A DNA stretch of 64,000 nt from Pseudomonas bharatica CSV86. GTDB lineage: Bacteria > Pseudomonadota > Gammaproteobacteria > Pseudomonadales > Pseudomonadaceae. Positions 36,901 to 45,230 of this stretch are shown piece by piece. The notes beneath the pieces are model-generated. The model worked only from the letters and a program-made list of their open reading frames with translations. It was not told where the DNA came from and searched no databases. Each line of letters begins with the position of its first letter. Within the stretch, counting starts at the first letter, position 1. The position numbers and the translations under genes are program-made. The stretch lies in contig NZ_AMWJ02000001.1 in assembly GCF_000319305.2 (NCBI RefSeq), positions 1,589,001 through 1,653,000 of the forward strand, given 5' to 3'.

Positions 36901-37495
36901 CCAGTTCGTCGGGCGCACCTTGCAGATGTGGAACCGCTACCGCGAGGTCGCGGCCTTCGACGGCAAGCCCTGGCTGCTGCGCTTTTTCGACCAGATCCGC
37001 TTCTACCCGGTCAGTGCCGGGGAGCTGGAGCGTATTCGCCGGGATTTTCCGCTGGGGCGTTTCGATCTGGCGATCGAACCTGGCCAGTTGCGTCTGGCGG
37101 ACTACCAGCAGTTCCTGGCCGAGGAAGCAGCGAGCATCCAGGCGTTCCGTGACCAGCAGCAGGCGGCGTTCGCGGCCGAGCGGCAGCGCTGGATCGACAG
37201 TGGGCAAGCGCATTTCGAATCCACCGAGGCGGTGGCCGAAGCGGGCGAGGAAGCGCCGTTGCCTGCGGGGCAGATCGGTGTGGAAAGCGCTATCGCCGGC
37301 AATCTCTGGCAGGTGCAGGTCGCTGTCGGTCAGCGGGTTGCGGCAGGGGACGCGCTGGTGGTGCTGGAGTCGATGAAGATGGAGATCCCGCTGCTGGCGC
37401 CCTGTGCGGGTGTGGTTCAGGAAGTGCGGGTCGAGCCGGGTTCGGCGGTGCGTGCGGGGCAACGGGTGGTGGTACTGCAAGGAGGTGAAGCATGA
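33911..37495 (+). CDS. Biotin-dependent guanidine (urea) carboxylase
   Basis: A 1,194-residue multidomain carboxylase. Biotin carboxylase comes first (about 1-450: ATP-grasp STAGGGGIGM, FLEVNTRLQVEH). Then come the carboxyltransferase halves of the AHS/KipI type (about 465-1080, VGVPPSGPMDSRALRLGNQL) and the C-terminal biotin carrier domain with biotinyl Lys1156 in VLESMKMEI. Family members carboxylate urea or guanidine with bicarbonate and ATP. The guanidine-I riboswitch and adjacent UAAP genes favour guanidine, giving carboxyguanidine. The start ATG 33911 gives the standard N-terminus MFETLLIANRGAIACRI. Its stop overlaps the allophanate hydrolase start. Confidence 0.93.
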   Translation: MFETLLIANRGAIACRILRTLRELKVRGVAVYSEADLASRHLVEADQAISLGQGAAAGTYLAVDKILAAAKESGAQAIHPGYGFLSENAAFAEACEAAGLVFVGPTPEQLRLFGLKHTARDLARQQGLPLLEGTGLLDSLADAWRAAEAVGYPVMLKSTAGGGGIGMRVCRSAAELEEAFEAVKRLGQNNFSDAGVFIEKYIERARHLEVQVFGDGAGEVIALGVRDCSVQRRNQKVLEETPAPNLPEGMAEALCDAAIRLARAVKYRSAGTVEFVFDSDAQRFYFLEVNTRLQVEHGVTEQVWDVDLVRWMIELAAGDLPPLHQLAAGLEPVGHAVQARLYAEDPGKDFQPSPGLLTAVGFPEADGKALRIDTWVGAGCEIPPYFDPMIAKVIVWADDREQAREQLHRALGDSQVYGVETNRDYLRQILQDAPFASGQPWTRCLEGLAYRAATVEVLGGGTQTSVQDYPGRLGYWAVGVPPSGPMDSRALRLGNQLLGNPEGAAGLEVTMSGPTLRFNTDAVIAVTGAVIPLTLDGQAIAMNTSVLVKAGSTLALGTIAGAGARAYLCVRGGIQVPEYLGSRSTFMLGQFGGHGGRALRAGDVLHLECLSDRSAGASLPGQAALAATRQVRVIYGPHGAPEYFSENYIRTFFATDWEVHFNSSRTGVRLIGPKPEWVRADGGEAGLHPSNIHDNPYAIGAVDFTGDMPVILGPDGPSLGGFVCPVTVIEADLWQLGQLKAGDKVRFVPVSLEQARRLACAELLAETVEPVGEEQWLSPIVLDLGADDTRLVARLAGDTHLLLEIGAAELDLVLRFRGHALMQALEARALAGVIDLTPGIRSLQVHYQPERLPLGHLLEVVAGEWQSVCASKDLQVPSRIVHLPLSWDDPACQLAIEKYMTTVRKDAPWCPSNLEFIRRINDLPNLDEVQRTVFDASYLVMGLGDVYLGAPVATPLDPRHRLVTTKYNPARTWTAENSVGIGGAYMCVYGMEGPGGYQFVGRTLQMWNRYREVAAFDGKPWLLRFFDQIRFYPVSAGELERIRRDFPLGRFDLAIEPGQLRLADYQQFLAEEAASIQAFRDQQQAAFAAERQRWIDSGQAHFESTEAVAEAGEEAPLPAGQIGVESAIAGNLWQVQVAVGQRVAAGDALVVLESMKMEIPLLAPCAGVVQEVRVEPGSAVRAGQRVVVLQGGEA

Positions 37496-39249
37496 AGGTG
37501 AATCTGCAACTGGACGCGCTGCGCAAGGCGTATGGCGCTGGTGAACACTCACCGCGGGACCTGATCCTGGCCCTGCGCGAGCGGGCGGCGCAGCTGAATC
37601 CGCGCTTCAACATGTTCATTCATCTGTTGAGCGCGGAAGAACTGGAGCCCTATCTGGCAGCGCTGGACGGCGCTTCGCTGCAGAGCCTGCCGCTGTACGG
37701 CGTGCCCTTCGCGATCAAGGACAATATCGACCTCGCCGGCATCCCGACCACGGCGGCCTGCCCGGCATTCGCCTATGTGCCGGAGCGCTCGGCTACGGTG
37801 GTGGAGCAGTTGATCAAACTGGGCGCGGTGCCGCTGGGCAAGACCAACCTGGATCAGTTCGCCACCGGGCTCAACGGTACGCGCTCGCCTTATGGCGCCT
37901 GTATCAACAGCGTGCTGGAGGATTATCCCTCGGGCGGTTCGAGTGCCGGGTCGCCGCTGACCGTGGCGTTGGGGCTGACCAGCTTTGCCCTCGGCACCGA
38001 CACCGCCGGTTCCGGTCGGGTCCCGGCAGCGCTAAACAACCTGGTTGGACTCAAGGCCAGCAAAGGGTTGATCTCCACCGCTGGCGTGGTCCCGGCCTGC
38101 CGCACCCTGGATTGCGTGACCACCTTTACGGCCACCGCCCCGGAGGCCAGCCAGTTGCTGCAACTGCTGGCGGTGCAGGATCCGCGTGACGAATACAGCC
38201 GGGGCAACGCCGGGTGGAACCTGGGCAGCGCCTTTGGCCGCGTGGGCAGGTTCCGTTTCGGCGTGCCACGGCAGCAGGACCTCGAATTCTTCGGCTGCCA
38301 GGAAGGCCCGGCACTGTTCGCGGCTGCGGTGGAGCGCTTGCAGGCGCTGGGCGGCGAGGCGGTGACCCTGGATCTTTCTCCGTTCCTTGAGGCAGCCCGG
38401 TTGCTGTACGAAGGCCCTTGGGTCGCCGAGCGCTACAGCGTGGTCGGCGAGCTGGCGCGCAACCAGCCTGAAGCGGTGTTGCCGGTCATCCACGCGGTGC
38501 TGGCCAAGGCGCCGCAGGTGAGTGGCGTCGATACCTTCCGTGCCCAGTACCGTTTGCAGCAGCTCAAGGCGGAATGCGACCGGCTGCTGGCCGGGCTGGA
38601 GTGCGTGCTTACCCCGACCATCGGCCGTCCGGTGACCCTGGCCGAACTGGCCGAGGAGCCGGTGCTGCGCAATGCCGAGCTGGGTTACTACACCAATTTC
38701 ATGAACCTGCTGGACTACGCGGCGGTTGCGCTGCCCAGCGGGTTCATGGGCAACGGGTTGCCGTGGGGAGTGACCCTGTTCGGTCGGGCATTTACCGATC
38801 AGTACCTGCTCAGTCTGGCCAGTGCTTACCAGGGCCTTGAAGTGCCGGCCCGCGAGGCGCGCAATGACCGCGTTAGCGTGGTGGTCTGTGGTGCTCACCT
38901 GGAAGGGCTGGCGCTCAACTGGCAGTTGCAGCAGCGTGGCGCGACGCTGGTCGAAGCGACCCGCAGCTCGCCGAACTACCGGCTGTATGCCCTGGCCGGC
39001 GGGCCGGTGCAGCGCCCGGGGATGGTGCGGGTTGCCCGTGATGGTGTGGCAATTGCGCTGGAGGTCTGGCAAATCCCTAGCGCGGCGCTGGGCGCCTTCC
39101 TCGCCGAGATCCCGGCGCCGCTGGGGCTGGGCAAGGTCGAACTGGAAGATGGACGCTGGGAGACTGGCTTCGTCTGTGATGCCTACGGGCTGGAGGGCGC
39201 GCAGGATATCAGCGAGTGGGGCGGCTGGCGCGCCTGGTTGAACTCGTAG
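37492..39249 (+). CDS. atzF: Allophanate hydrolase (amidase-signature family)
   Basis: A 585-residue enzyme: amidase domain with Lys76 (AIKDNIDLAG), the GGSSAGS glycine-serine motif at 148-154 and nucleophile Ser174 (GTDTAGSGR). A C-terminal AtzF-type domain (about 455-585, VVVCGAHLEGLALNWQL) decarboxylates the intermediate. It converts allophanate to two CO2 and two NH3, the last step of the guanidine route encoded by this operon. It is coupled to the carboxylase by a four-base overlap and closes the seven-gene transcription unit. Confidence 0.95.
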   Translation: MKVNLQLDALRKAYGAGEHSPRDLILALRERAAQLNPRFNMFIHLLSAEELEPYLAALDGASLQSLPLYGVPFAIKDNIDLAGIPTTAACPAFAYVPERSATVVEQLIKLGAVPLGKTNLDQFATGLNGTRSPYGACINSVLEDYPSGGSSAGSPLTVALGLTSFALGTDTAGSGRVPAALNNLVGLKASKGLISTAGVVPACRTLDCVTTFTATAPEASQLLQLLAVQDPRDEYSRGNAGWNLGSAFGRVGRFRFGVPRQQDLEFFGCQEGPALFAAAVERLQALGGEAVTLDLSPFLEAARLLYEGPWVAERYSVVGELARNQPEAVLPVIHAVLAKAPQVSGVDTFRAQYRLQQLKAECDRLLAGLECVLTPTIGRPVTLAELAEEPVLRNAELGYYTNFMNLLDYAAVALPSGFMGNGLPWGVTLFGRAFTDQYLLSLASAYQGLEVPAREARNDRVSVVVCGAHLEGLALNWQLQQRGATLVEATRSSPNYRLYALAGGPVQRPGMVRVARDGVAIALEVWQIPSAALGAFLAEIPAPLGLGKVELEDGRWETGFVCDAYGLEGAQDISEWGGWRAWLNS

Positions 39250-39291
39250 TCAACATGCTGTAAGCGCCGCGAACCCTGAGGGCCGGCAAGG

Positions 39292-39600
39292 GCAATGATG
39301 TTGCCTGATCTGGCCAAATCGCTGGCAAGCCAGCTCCCACAGTGTCCGCGGTGGACTCTGATTCCAGGGTTGGCTCAACTCTTGTGGGGGCTTGCCAGCG
39401 ATGAGGCCGGCTTGAGCAAGGATGTTGTCAGGTCAGGCCAAATCGCTGGCAAGCCAGCTCCCACAGTGTCCGCGGTGGACTCTGATTCCAGGGTTGGCTC
39501 AAAACCCTGTGGGAGCTGGTCTTGCCAGCGATGAGGCCGGCTTGAGCAACGATGTTGTCAGGTCGGGCCAAATCGCTAGCAAGCCAGCTCCCACAGGGTT
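39292..39600. repeat. Tandem array of REP-bearing repeats, period about 124-130 bases
   Basis: Two full units and the start of a third begin near 39303, 39427 and 39557, each with CAAATCGCTGGCAAGCCAGC. The units share CCACAGTGTCCGCGGTGGAC and TCTGATTCCAGGGTTGGCTC almost perfectly; the third keeps only the REP end. Each contains a REP in both orientations. The array fills the space between two convergent genes (allophanate hydrolase and a porin). No gene is present here. Confidence 0.92.
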
Positions 39601-39614
39601 CGCGGCGCGCTCAC

Positions 39615-40904
39615 CTAGAACCCTATTTCGTAACTGACAATCACCCGATTCTCATCCACCCCATCCTGCAGATTCGACCGCGCCGTCGCATTGCGCCACC
39701 TCAGCCCGAGGTTCTTCAACGGCCCGCTCTGGATTACATAGGCCAGGTCCGTGGTGCGCTCCCATTCGTGTCCATCCTCGCCGGCAGCGCGCAATAACGC
39801 GGCCTTGCGGGTCGACACATGGCTGACATCGACGTCATCACCCTTTACGTAGCGCAGGGTAAACGTCAGACCTGGAACACCCAGCGTCGCGAAGTCGAAG
39901 TCATAGCGCGCATGCCAGGCCCGTTCGTCCTGCAGGGAAAAGGTGTACGCCTGCTGCTCGCTGAACAGGTAGGTATCGGTGCCGCCAAGATAGACATAAG
40001 CCGTATCCCCGGCGACCTTCTGGTACCCGCCGCTGAACCGGTGCCCACCCAGCTGGTAGCCGAAGTTGCTGCTGATCACCCGGTTGTCCACTTCGCCAAT
40101 CCGTGCGGCCCCGGTTTCCCGTGCGGTGAAGTGGCGGATCTCGGTGAACGCCTTGCCGGGCCCCAGTGGCAGCGAGTATTTCAACCCGAGGTAGGTGCGC
40201 CGGTAGAAGCCCTCAAGCTCGCTGGCATGGGCGCTCAGGGTCAGGTCGGCAAGCGGCTGGTAATCGACGCCGCCATAGGTGTAGCTGTCACTGTGGATCG
40301 CCGTGGACCAGGCACCCACCTGGGCCATGGTGGTGAGTTCTTCCGAGTCCGCCGAGTCACGCTGCTTGACCTTGTCGACCCGGCCGAGATGAAGGGTGAG
40401 GTCGTCAAAATCCCGGGAGATCAGTTGCCCGCCATTGAAGTACTGCGGCAGCAGCCGGCTGTTGTTCGAGGCGATCAGCGGCAGCAGCGGATTCAGCCCG
40501 CCATAGCGCAACTCGCTCTTGGCGAAGCGCAGCTTGGCGGTCACGAGCATCTTCGAATAATCATCCTCGGCCCGACCTTCGGCATTGCGCGGCAGCAAGC
40601 CGGTGCCCGAGCGATCCCGGCTGGAATCCAGCTTTAGCCCGAGCATGCCGATGGCATCTACACCGAAGCCCACGGGTCCCGGAGTAAATCCTGATTGCCA
40701 GTTGAGGATAAAGCCCTGCGCCCATTCCTCACGTTTGGACTGGCTGGGAAACCCATCGCGAAAATCCCGGCTGAAGTAGAAATTGCGCAGTTCCAGCTTG
40801 CCCTTGCTGTCGGCCAGAAAGTCCGCCGAAGCCTGCGGGGCGAGCAGGGTGAAACCCAGGCCGGCGCCCACGGCGCAAGCCCACCAGGAGGTGCTTGTTG
40901 TCAT
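39615..40904 (-). CDS. OprD-family outer-membrane porin of the second acid-catabolism operon
   Basis: A 429-residue OprD-type porin: signal peptide ending ASA-DFL, the opening DSKGKLELRNFYFSRDFRDG, then GFGVDAIGMLGLKLDSS and a C-terminal strand ending VIVSYEIGF (terminal Phe, as required by the outer-membrane assembly machinery). It shares the family with the porin at 12793-14043 but is clearly a different paralog. As last gene of the HMG-CoA lyase/CoA-transferase/MFS string it probably admits the operon's organic acid. Confidence 0.88.
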   Translation of the reverse strand: MTTSTSWWACAVGAGLGFTLLAPQASADFLADSKGKLELRNFYFSRDFRDGFPSQSKREEWAQGFILNWQSGFTPGPVGFGVDAIGMLGLKLDSSRDRSGTGLLPRNAEGRAEDDYSKMLVTAKLRFAKSELRYGGLNPLLPLIASNNSRLLPQYFNGGQLISRDFDDLTLHLGRVDKVKQRDSADSEELTTMAQVGAWSTAIHSDSYTYGGVDYQPLADLTLSAHASELEGFYRRTYLGLKYSLPLGPGKAFTEIRHFTARETGAARIGEVDNRVISSNFGYQLGGHRFSGGYQKVAGDTAYVYLGGTDTYLFSEQQAYTFSLQDERAWHARYDFDFATLGVPGLTFTLRYVKGDDVDVSHVSTRKAALLRAAGEDGHEWERTTDLAYVIQSGPLKNLGLRWRNATARSNLQDGVDENRVIVSYEIGF

Positions 40905-40927
40905 TGTTATTACCTGCGAGAGCGGTG

Positions 40928-40946
40928 CGGGCCGAGGCTCGGCCCG
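40928..40946 (-). other. GC-rich intercistronic hairpin before the porin gene
   Basis: A perfect stem CGGGCCG/CGGCCCG with a five-base loop lies between the MFS gene and the porin gene, with no T-run. It parallels the hairpin before the porin of the mevalonate operon and could set differential expression or block RNA decay. Confidence 0.5.
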
Positions 40947-40958
40947 ACGACCAGGGGT

Positions 40959-42290
40959 TCAGTCTTTTGCCGGGTTCTTCACGAACACCGCGATCAGCAC
41001 GATGCAGCCAAGGATCAACGGCACGATGGCGAGCATGCCCATGTAGCTGATCCCGGTCAGGTCATTGACGAAGCCGACCATGGCCGGGGAGACGATGCCG
41101 CTCAGTTGCGCGAGGGAGTTGATCGCCGCCGTGCCGGTGGCGATGCCCAGCCCGGAGAAGGTGGATTGGGGAATGGTCCAGAACACCGGGATGGCGATGA
41201 AGGTGCCGGCCGTCGCCAACACCAGCGCCAGCATCAGCGCTACCGGATTGCCAGAGAAACCGCAGGCGAGGATGTAGCCAATGGCCGAGGCGACCATGCA
41301 CCAGAGCAGGTAGCTCTTGCGATCGCCGGTCTTGTCCGAGCGCCGGGTCACCACCAGCATGCCGATGCAAGCAACGATATAGGGCGAGGAACTGAGCAGC
41401 CCGACCATCAGCAGGTCATGTACCCCGGACAGCTGGATCAGGTTGGGCATCCAGAAGTTCAGGCCGTAGCTGGCGCTCTTGATCACGAAGTAGATCAGCG
41501 CGAACACGCCCACCTCCCAGGTCAGCAGCACCCGCCAGATCGAGCCGTGGCCGTTGCTGTCCGGCTTGCGGTCGGCCTTGAGGTTTTCCTTCAACTGGTG
41601 CTTCTGCTCCGGGCTCAGCCATTTGGCCGAATCGATATCCTTGTCCAGCTTCCACAGCACCGCCAGGCCGAGCAGCACGCAGGGCAGGCCGGACAGCAGG
41701 AACAACCAATGCCAGCCGGCCAGGCCAAGCAGGCCGTCCATCTTGCCGAGGATCAGCCCGGCGGCCGGCGAGCCGACCGCACCGGCCAGGGGCACGGCGA
41801 GGAACCACAGGCCGTTGATCCGTGCCAGGTAGCGCTTGGGAAACCAGCAGGCCAGGTAGAACAGGATCGCCGGGCCGAAACCAGCCTCCATCACCCCGAT
41901 CAGGAACCGCAGGAAGTACAGGGTGTACTGGGTGTAGGCAAACACCAGCGCGGCAGTCGCCAGGCCCCAGGAAATCATGATCCGGCAGATCCACGCCGGC
42001 GCCCCGTACTTCTTCAGGCCCCAACTGCTGGGGACTTCGAACAGCACGTAGCCGATGAAGAACATGCTTGCCGCCAGGCCATAGGCGGCATCGCTCAGGC
42101 CCAGCTCGGCCTGCATCTGGGTCTTGGCGAAGCTGATATTGATGCGGTCGAAATAGGAAAACAGGAAGCAGATGATCGCCAGCGGCATGATCCGCCAGGC
42201 CACCCGGCGGTACAGCAGCAGTTCGTCGAGGCGTGCAGAGGCGTGTGGAATGTCCAGCGCCGTCGAGGACGTGGTCATGGTGTTCTCCAT
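40959..42290 (-). CDS. MFS transporter, anion:cation symporter (ACS) family
   Basis: A 443-residue, 12-helix major facilitator. ACS-family marks include CFLFSYFDRINISFAKTQMQ near residue 42, FEVPSSWGLKKYGA near 85, and GVMEAGFGPAILFYLACWFP near 132. The family imports organic anions such as phthalate, 4-hydroxyphenylacetate, tartrate or galactarate with protons. Its place between CoA-activation genes and a porin suggests uptake of the acid that those enzymes degrade. Start is ATG 42290, with a second in-frame ATG at 42278. Confidence 0.9.
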   Translation of the reverse strand: MENTMTTSSTALDIPHASARLDELLLYRRVAWRIMPLAIICFLFSYFDRINISFAKTQMQAELGLSDAAYGLAASMFFIGYVLFEVPSSWGLKKYGAPAWICRIMISWGLATAALVFAYTQYTLYFLRFLIGVMEAGFGPAILFYLACWFPKRYLARINGLWFLAVPLAGAVGSPAAGLILGKMDGLLGLAGWHWLFLLSGLPCVLLGLAVLWKLDKDIDSAKWLSPEQKHQLKENLKADRKPDSNGHGSIWRVLLTWEVGVFALIYFVIKSASYGLNFWMPNLIQLSGVHDLLMVGLLSSSPYIVACIGMLVVTRRSDKTGDRKSYLLWCMVASAIGYILACGFSGNPVALMLALVLATAGTFIAIPVFWTIPQSTFSGLGIATGTAAINSLAQLSGIVSPAMVGFVNDLTGISYMGMLAIVPLILGCIVLIAVFVKNPAKD

Positions 42291-42342
42291 TCTTGTAATT
42301 GTGCGGAGAGTGTTTGCCGCCTTCGAGGGCGGCGGGTTCGGG

Positions 42343-42867
42343 TCAGGCGATGCGGATCAGGCTCCGCTTGTGGATCTGTGCACGCTCCACATAATCATGG
42401 GCGTTGCGGTGGAAGCTGCGGATGCTTTCGTCGTTGAGTTCCCGCACCACCTTGGCCGGTACGCCGAGGATCAGCGAATTGTCGGGGTAGACCTTGCCCT
42501 CGGGGACCACGGAGCCAGCGCCGACCAGGCAATTCCTGCCGATCACCGCGCCATTGAGGATCACCGACTGGATACCGATCAGGCTGCCGTCGCCGATCTG
42601 GCAACCGTGCAGCATCACCTGGTGGCCGATGGTCACGTCGTTGCCGACCCGCAGCGGGAAGCCTGGATCGGTATGCAGCACCGCACCTTCCTGGACATTG
42701 CTGCCGGCACCGATCTCGATCAGTTCGTTGTCGCCGCGCAGCACCGCCAGGGGCCAGACACTGGCGCCCTGGCCGAGGGCCACCTTGCCGATCACCGTGG
42801 CGTCCTCGGCCACGTACACGCTGTCGTGCAATTCCGGCCGCTGGCCGTCGTATTCGTAGATAGCCAT
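42343..42867 (-). CDS. Gamma-carbonic-anhydrase/hexapeptide-repeat protein (PaaY/CaiE-like)
   Basis: A 174-residue left-handed beta-helix protein with hexapeptide repeats. The three metal-ligand histidines of gamma-carbonic anhydrases are present at H65 (AVLHTD), H82 (IGHQV) and H87 (MLHGC). Such proteins occur beside CoA-dependent catabolic genes (PaaY, CaiE), where thioesterase or housekeeping roles toward CoA adducts have been proposed or shown. Here it lies 15 bases from the CoA-transferase gene. Activity as a carbonic anhydrase is possible but not implied. Confidence 0.85.
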   Translation of the reverse strand: MAIYEYDGQRPELHDSVYVAEDATVIGKVALGQGASVWPLAVLRGDNELIEIGAGSNVQEGAVLHTDPGFPLRVGNDVTIGHQVMLHGCQIGDGSLIGIQSVILNGAVIGRNCLVGAGSVVPEGKVYPDNSLILGVPAKVVRELNDESIRSFHRNAHDYVERAQIHKRSLIRIA

Positions 42868-42882
42868 CTTGCAGTCCTCTTC

Positions 42883-44067
42883 CTATTGTTCGCTGCGCAG
42901 CACGCCGGCATCGCGCAGGCGGACGATTTCGTCGTCGCTGTAGCCGAGGCCGCGCATCACCCCGAGGGTGTCCTCGCCGATCCGCGCGATGGGGCGGCGT
43001 GGCCCCAGGCGTTCGCCATCGAGGGAAAACGGCAGCAGGGGCATTTCCGTATGGCTGCCGTCCTCGAGTTCCAGCCGGGCGAGGCCGCCGCTGTGGATCA
43101 GGTGCTCGTCGTCGAACAGCTCTTCCGGGCGCCGAATGGGCGCGAAGGGAATGCCGTTGGCTTCCAGTTGCGCTGCCAGTTGCCGGGCATCCAGGGTGGC
43201 GAAGATTTCCGCGAGATGAGCCAGCAGGCGCGGGCGTTGCAGGACCCGGTCGTTGTTGCTCGCCAGGGTTGGGTCGTTCATCAGGTCGTGCTGGCCGAGC
43301 AGGGTGCACAGGGTGCGCCACTGGCCGTCGCCGGTGGCGGCGACGAACATCTGCTCGCCGCCGGCAAAGCCGAACACGTCGTAGATGGCCCAGGCGCTGA
43401 TGCGATTGGGCATCGGCGCCGCCGCTTCGCCGGTGACCACGTATTGCTGCATGTGCTGGGCGGCCAGCAGCACGCAGTTCTCGTACAGTGCGCTCTGCAC
43501 TTCGCGGCCCTTGCCGCTGCGCTGGCGCTCGAACAGCGCGGCGAGCACGGCGATGGCGCCGAACATGCCGCCCATGATGTCGTTGACCGAACTGCCGGCG
43601 CGCAGCGGTCGTCCCACCGGCCCGGTCATGTAGGCCAGGCCGGCCATCATCTGCACCACCTCGTCGAGGGCCAGGCGCTTGTCGTAGGGTCCGGCCAGGA
43701 AACCCTTGTGGGTAGCGTAGATCAGCTGCGGATTGCGCTGTTTCAGCGCCGCGTAGCCAAAGCCGAGGGCGTCCATGCGCCCGGGCTTGAAGTTCTCGAT
43801 GAACACGTCGGCGCTGTCCAGCAGCTTGAGCACGGCATCGCGGCCCTCGGGCGTCTCGACATCCACCGCCAGGCTCTGCTTGTTGCGGTTGAAGGTACGG
43901 AAGAAGCCGGCGCCGGCGCCGAGCAGTCGGCGGGTGCCGTCGCCCTTGAGCGGCTCGACCTTGATCACTTCGGCGCCGAGATCGGCGAGGATCATCCCGC
44001 AGGTAGGGCCCATGACCATATGGGACATTTCCACGACGCGAACGCCGTCGAGTGGCAACTGTTGCAT
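42883..44067 (-). CDS. Family III (CaiB/BaiF) CoA-transferase
   Basis: A 394-residue enzyme of the CaiB/BaiF class. The N-terminal VRVVEMSHMVMGPTCGMILA and ADLGAEVIKVEPL motifs are typical, and Asp135 (LALDEVVQ) fits the catalytic aspartate that carries the acyl anhydride. It moves CoA from a donor such as succinyl-CoA to an organic acid. Next to an HMG-CoA-lyase-like gene, 3-hydroxy-3-methylglutarate or a similar branched hydroxy-dicarboxylate is the likely acceptor. Start ATG 44065-44067 is ten bases from the lyase stop. Confidence 0.9.
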   Translation of the reverse strand: MQQLPLDGVRVVEMSHMVMGPTCGMILADLGAEVIKVEPLKGDGTRRLLGAGAGFFRTFNRNKQSLAVDVETPEGRDAVLKLLDSADVFIENFKPGRMDALGFGYAALKQRNPQLIYATHKGFLAGPYDKRLALDEVVQMMAGLAYMTGPVGRPLRAGSSVNDIMGGMFGAIAVLAALFERQRSGKGREVQSALYENCVLLAAQHMQQYVVTGEAAAPMPNRISAWAIYDVFGFAGGEQMFVAATGDGQWRTLCTLLGQHDLMNDPTLASNNDRVLQRPRLLAHLAEIFATLDARQLAAQLEANGIPFAPIRRPEELFDDEHLIHSGGLARLELEDGSHTEMPLLPFSLDGERLGPRRPIARIGEDTLGVMRGLGYSDDEIVRLRDAGVLRSEQ

Positions 44068-44077
44068 GGGTTTTTCC

Positions 44078-45001
44078 TCAGGCAGCGGGGGCGACGAAGT
44101 GCTTCGGCAGGCCGGCGCGGGCGATGTAGCCGTACAGCGGCTCGCCGGGCAGGGCCCGGGCCAGCAGTTCGCGGCTGGCAATCAGGCCCTGCAGGTCGAT
44201 GCCGGTGGCATGGCCCATGCTCTGCAGCATGAACACCAGGTCTTCGGTCACCGTATTGCCCGAGGCACCCGGGGCGAACGGGCAGCCGCCGAGGCCGGCG
44301 AGCGAGGCATCCAGCTCGGTGATGCCGTGCTGCACCGCCACCAGGCTGTTGGCCAGGGCCAGGCCGCGGGTGTCGTGGAAGTGTGCTGCTTGCAGTTTCG
44401 AGCCGGCGACCTCGCGCACCGCATCGATGGTCTCGCCGACCTGGCCCGGGGTGGCGTAGCCGGTGGTGTCGCCGAGGGAAATCTGCTCGCAACCGGTTTC
44501 CAGCACGCGGCGCACCAGGGCGCACAGGTCGGCCAACGGCACTTCGCCCTGGCGGGTGCAGCCGAAGGCGGTGGACATCCCGGCGACCATGATCACGTCG
44601 TCGCGACCGCTGCTGCTGCGCAGGTCGCACATGCGTGCGAATTCCTCGACCATTTCTTCCGGCGAGCGGCGCACATTGGCCTGGCTATGGGCGGCGCTGA
44701 CCGAGATCGGCGCGACGATACGGTGGGCGCCCGAGGCCAGGGCGTTCTGCGCACCGCGCAGGTTCGGCGCGAGTACGGTGACAGTCAGTCCGGGACAGGT
44801 CAGGGCATGGGCCACCACCTCGGCGGCGTCGGCCATCTGCGGCAACAGGCGGGCGGGAACGAAGGAGGCGACCTCCATATGCCGCACGCCGGCGGCGTAG
44901 GCCTGGTCGATCCAGCGTTTCTTGGCGTCGGTGGGCATGATGCTCTGCAGGCTTTGCAGGCCATCGCGCATGCCGACTTCGTTGATGATTATTCTTGTCA
45001 T
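44078..45001 (-). CDS. HMG-CoA lyase-like enzyme (second copy in the window)
   Basis: A 307-residue DRE-TIM lyase: VGMRDGLQS near residue 9 (Met replaces the usual Pro of VGPRDGLQ), HFHDTRGLALAN, and the cysteine loop GLGGCPFAPGASGNT. It splits HMG-CoA or a close homologue such as a citramalyl-type CoA ester to acetyl-CoA plus a keto product. It is well diverged from MvaB at 16 kb, so is not a recent duplicate. First gene of a five-gene operon (lyase, CoA-transferase, gamma-CA-like, MFS, porin) downstream of a LysR regulator. Confidence 0.88.
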   Translation of the reverse strand: MTRIIINEVGMRDGLQSLQSIMPTDAKKRWIDQAYAAGVRHMEVASFVPARLLPQMADAAEVVAHALTCPGLTVTVLAPNLRGAQNALASGAHRIVAPISVSAAHSQANVRRSPEEMVEEFARMCDLRSSSGRDDVIMVAGMSTAFGCTRQGEVPLADLCALVRRVLETGCEQISLGDTTGYATPGQVGETIDAVREVAGSKLQAAHFHDTRGLALANSLVAVQHGITELDASLAGLGGCPFAPGASGNTVTEDLVFMLQSMGHATGIDLQGLIASRELLARALPGEPLYGYIARAGLPKHFVAPAA

Positions 45002-45118
45002 GGCGTCTCTCGCGGGGTGATCTGCTGCCTAAGGTAGGCAGGGGGCAGGCGAGGGAAAAGACGTCTTTGACGGGGGTATCCATCGTGGATGGCGATGGAT
45101 CGATTCGGCTGGCACAGA

Positions 45119-45213
45119 ACCCTGTGGGAGCTGGCTTGCCAGCGATGAGGCCGGCCTGTGCAGCGATGTTGTTAGGTAGGACCAAATCGCTGGCAAGCCA
45201 GCTCCCACAAGGG
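45119..45213. repeat. REP pair (inverted, 45-base spacer)
   Basis: GTGGGAGCTGGCTTGCCAGC at 45124-45143 and the inverted copy CGCTGGCAAGCCAGCTCCCA at 45188-45207. It lies between the lyase gene and the LysR gene. Confidence 0.9.
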
Positions 45214-45230
45214 CGTGTTGGGTCGGTCAG

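Noticed and set aside
33785-37552. A 1,255-codon frame antisense to the carboxylase gene
   Set aside because: This is the same high-GC shadow effect; the translation is rich in His/Gln/Arg with no recognisable domain.
39292-39600. Repeats with spacers considered as a CRISPR array
   Set aside because: The units are 124-130 bases and the spacers are identical, not unique. The repeats are REP palindromes, and no cas genes are present.
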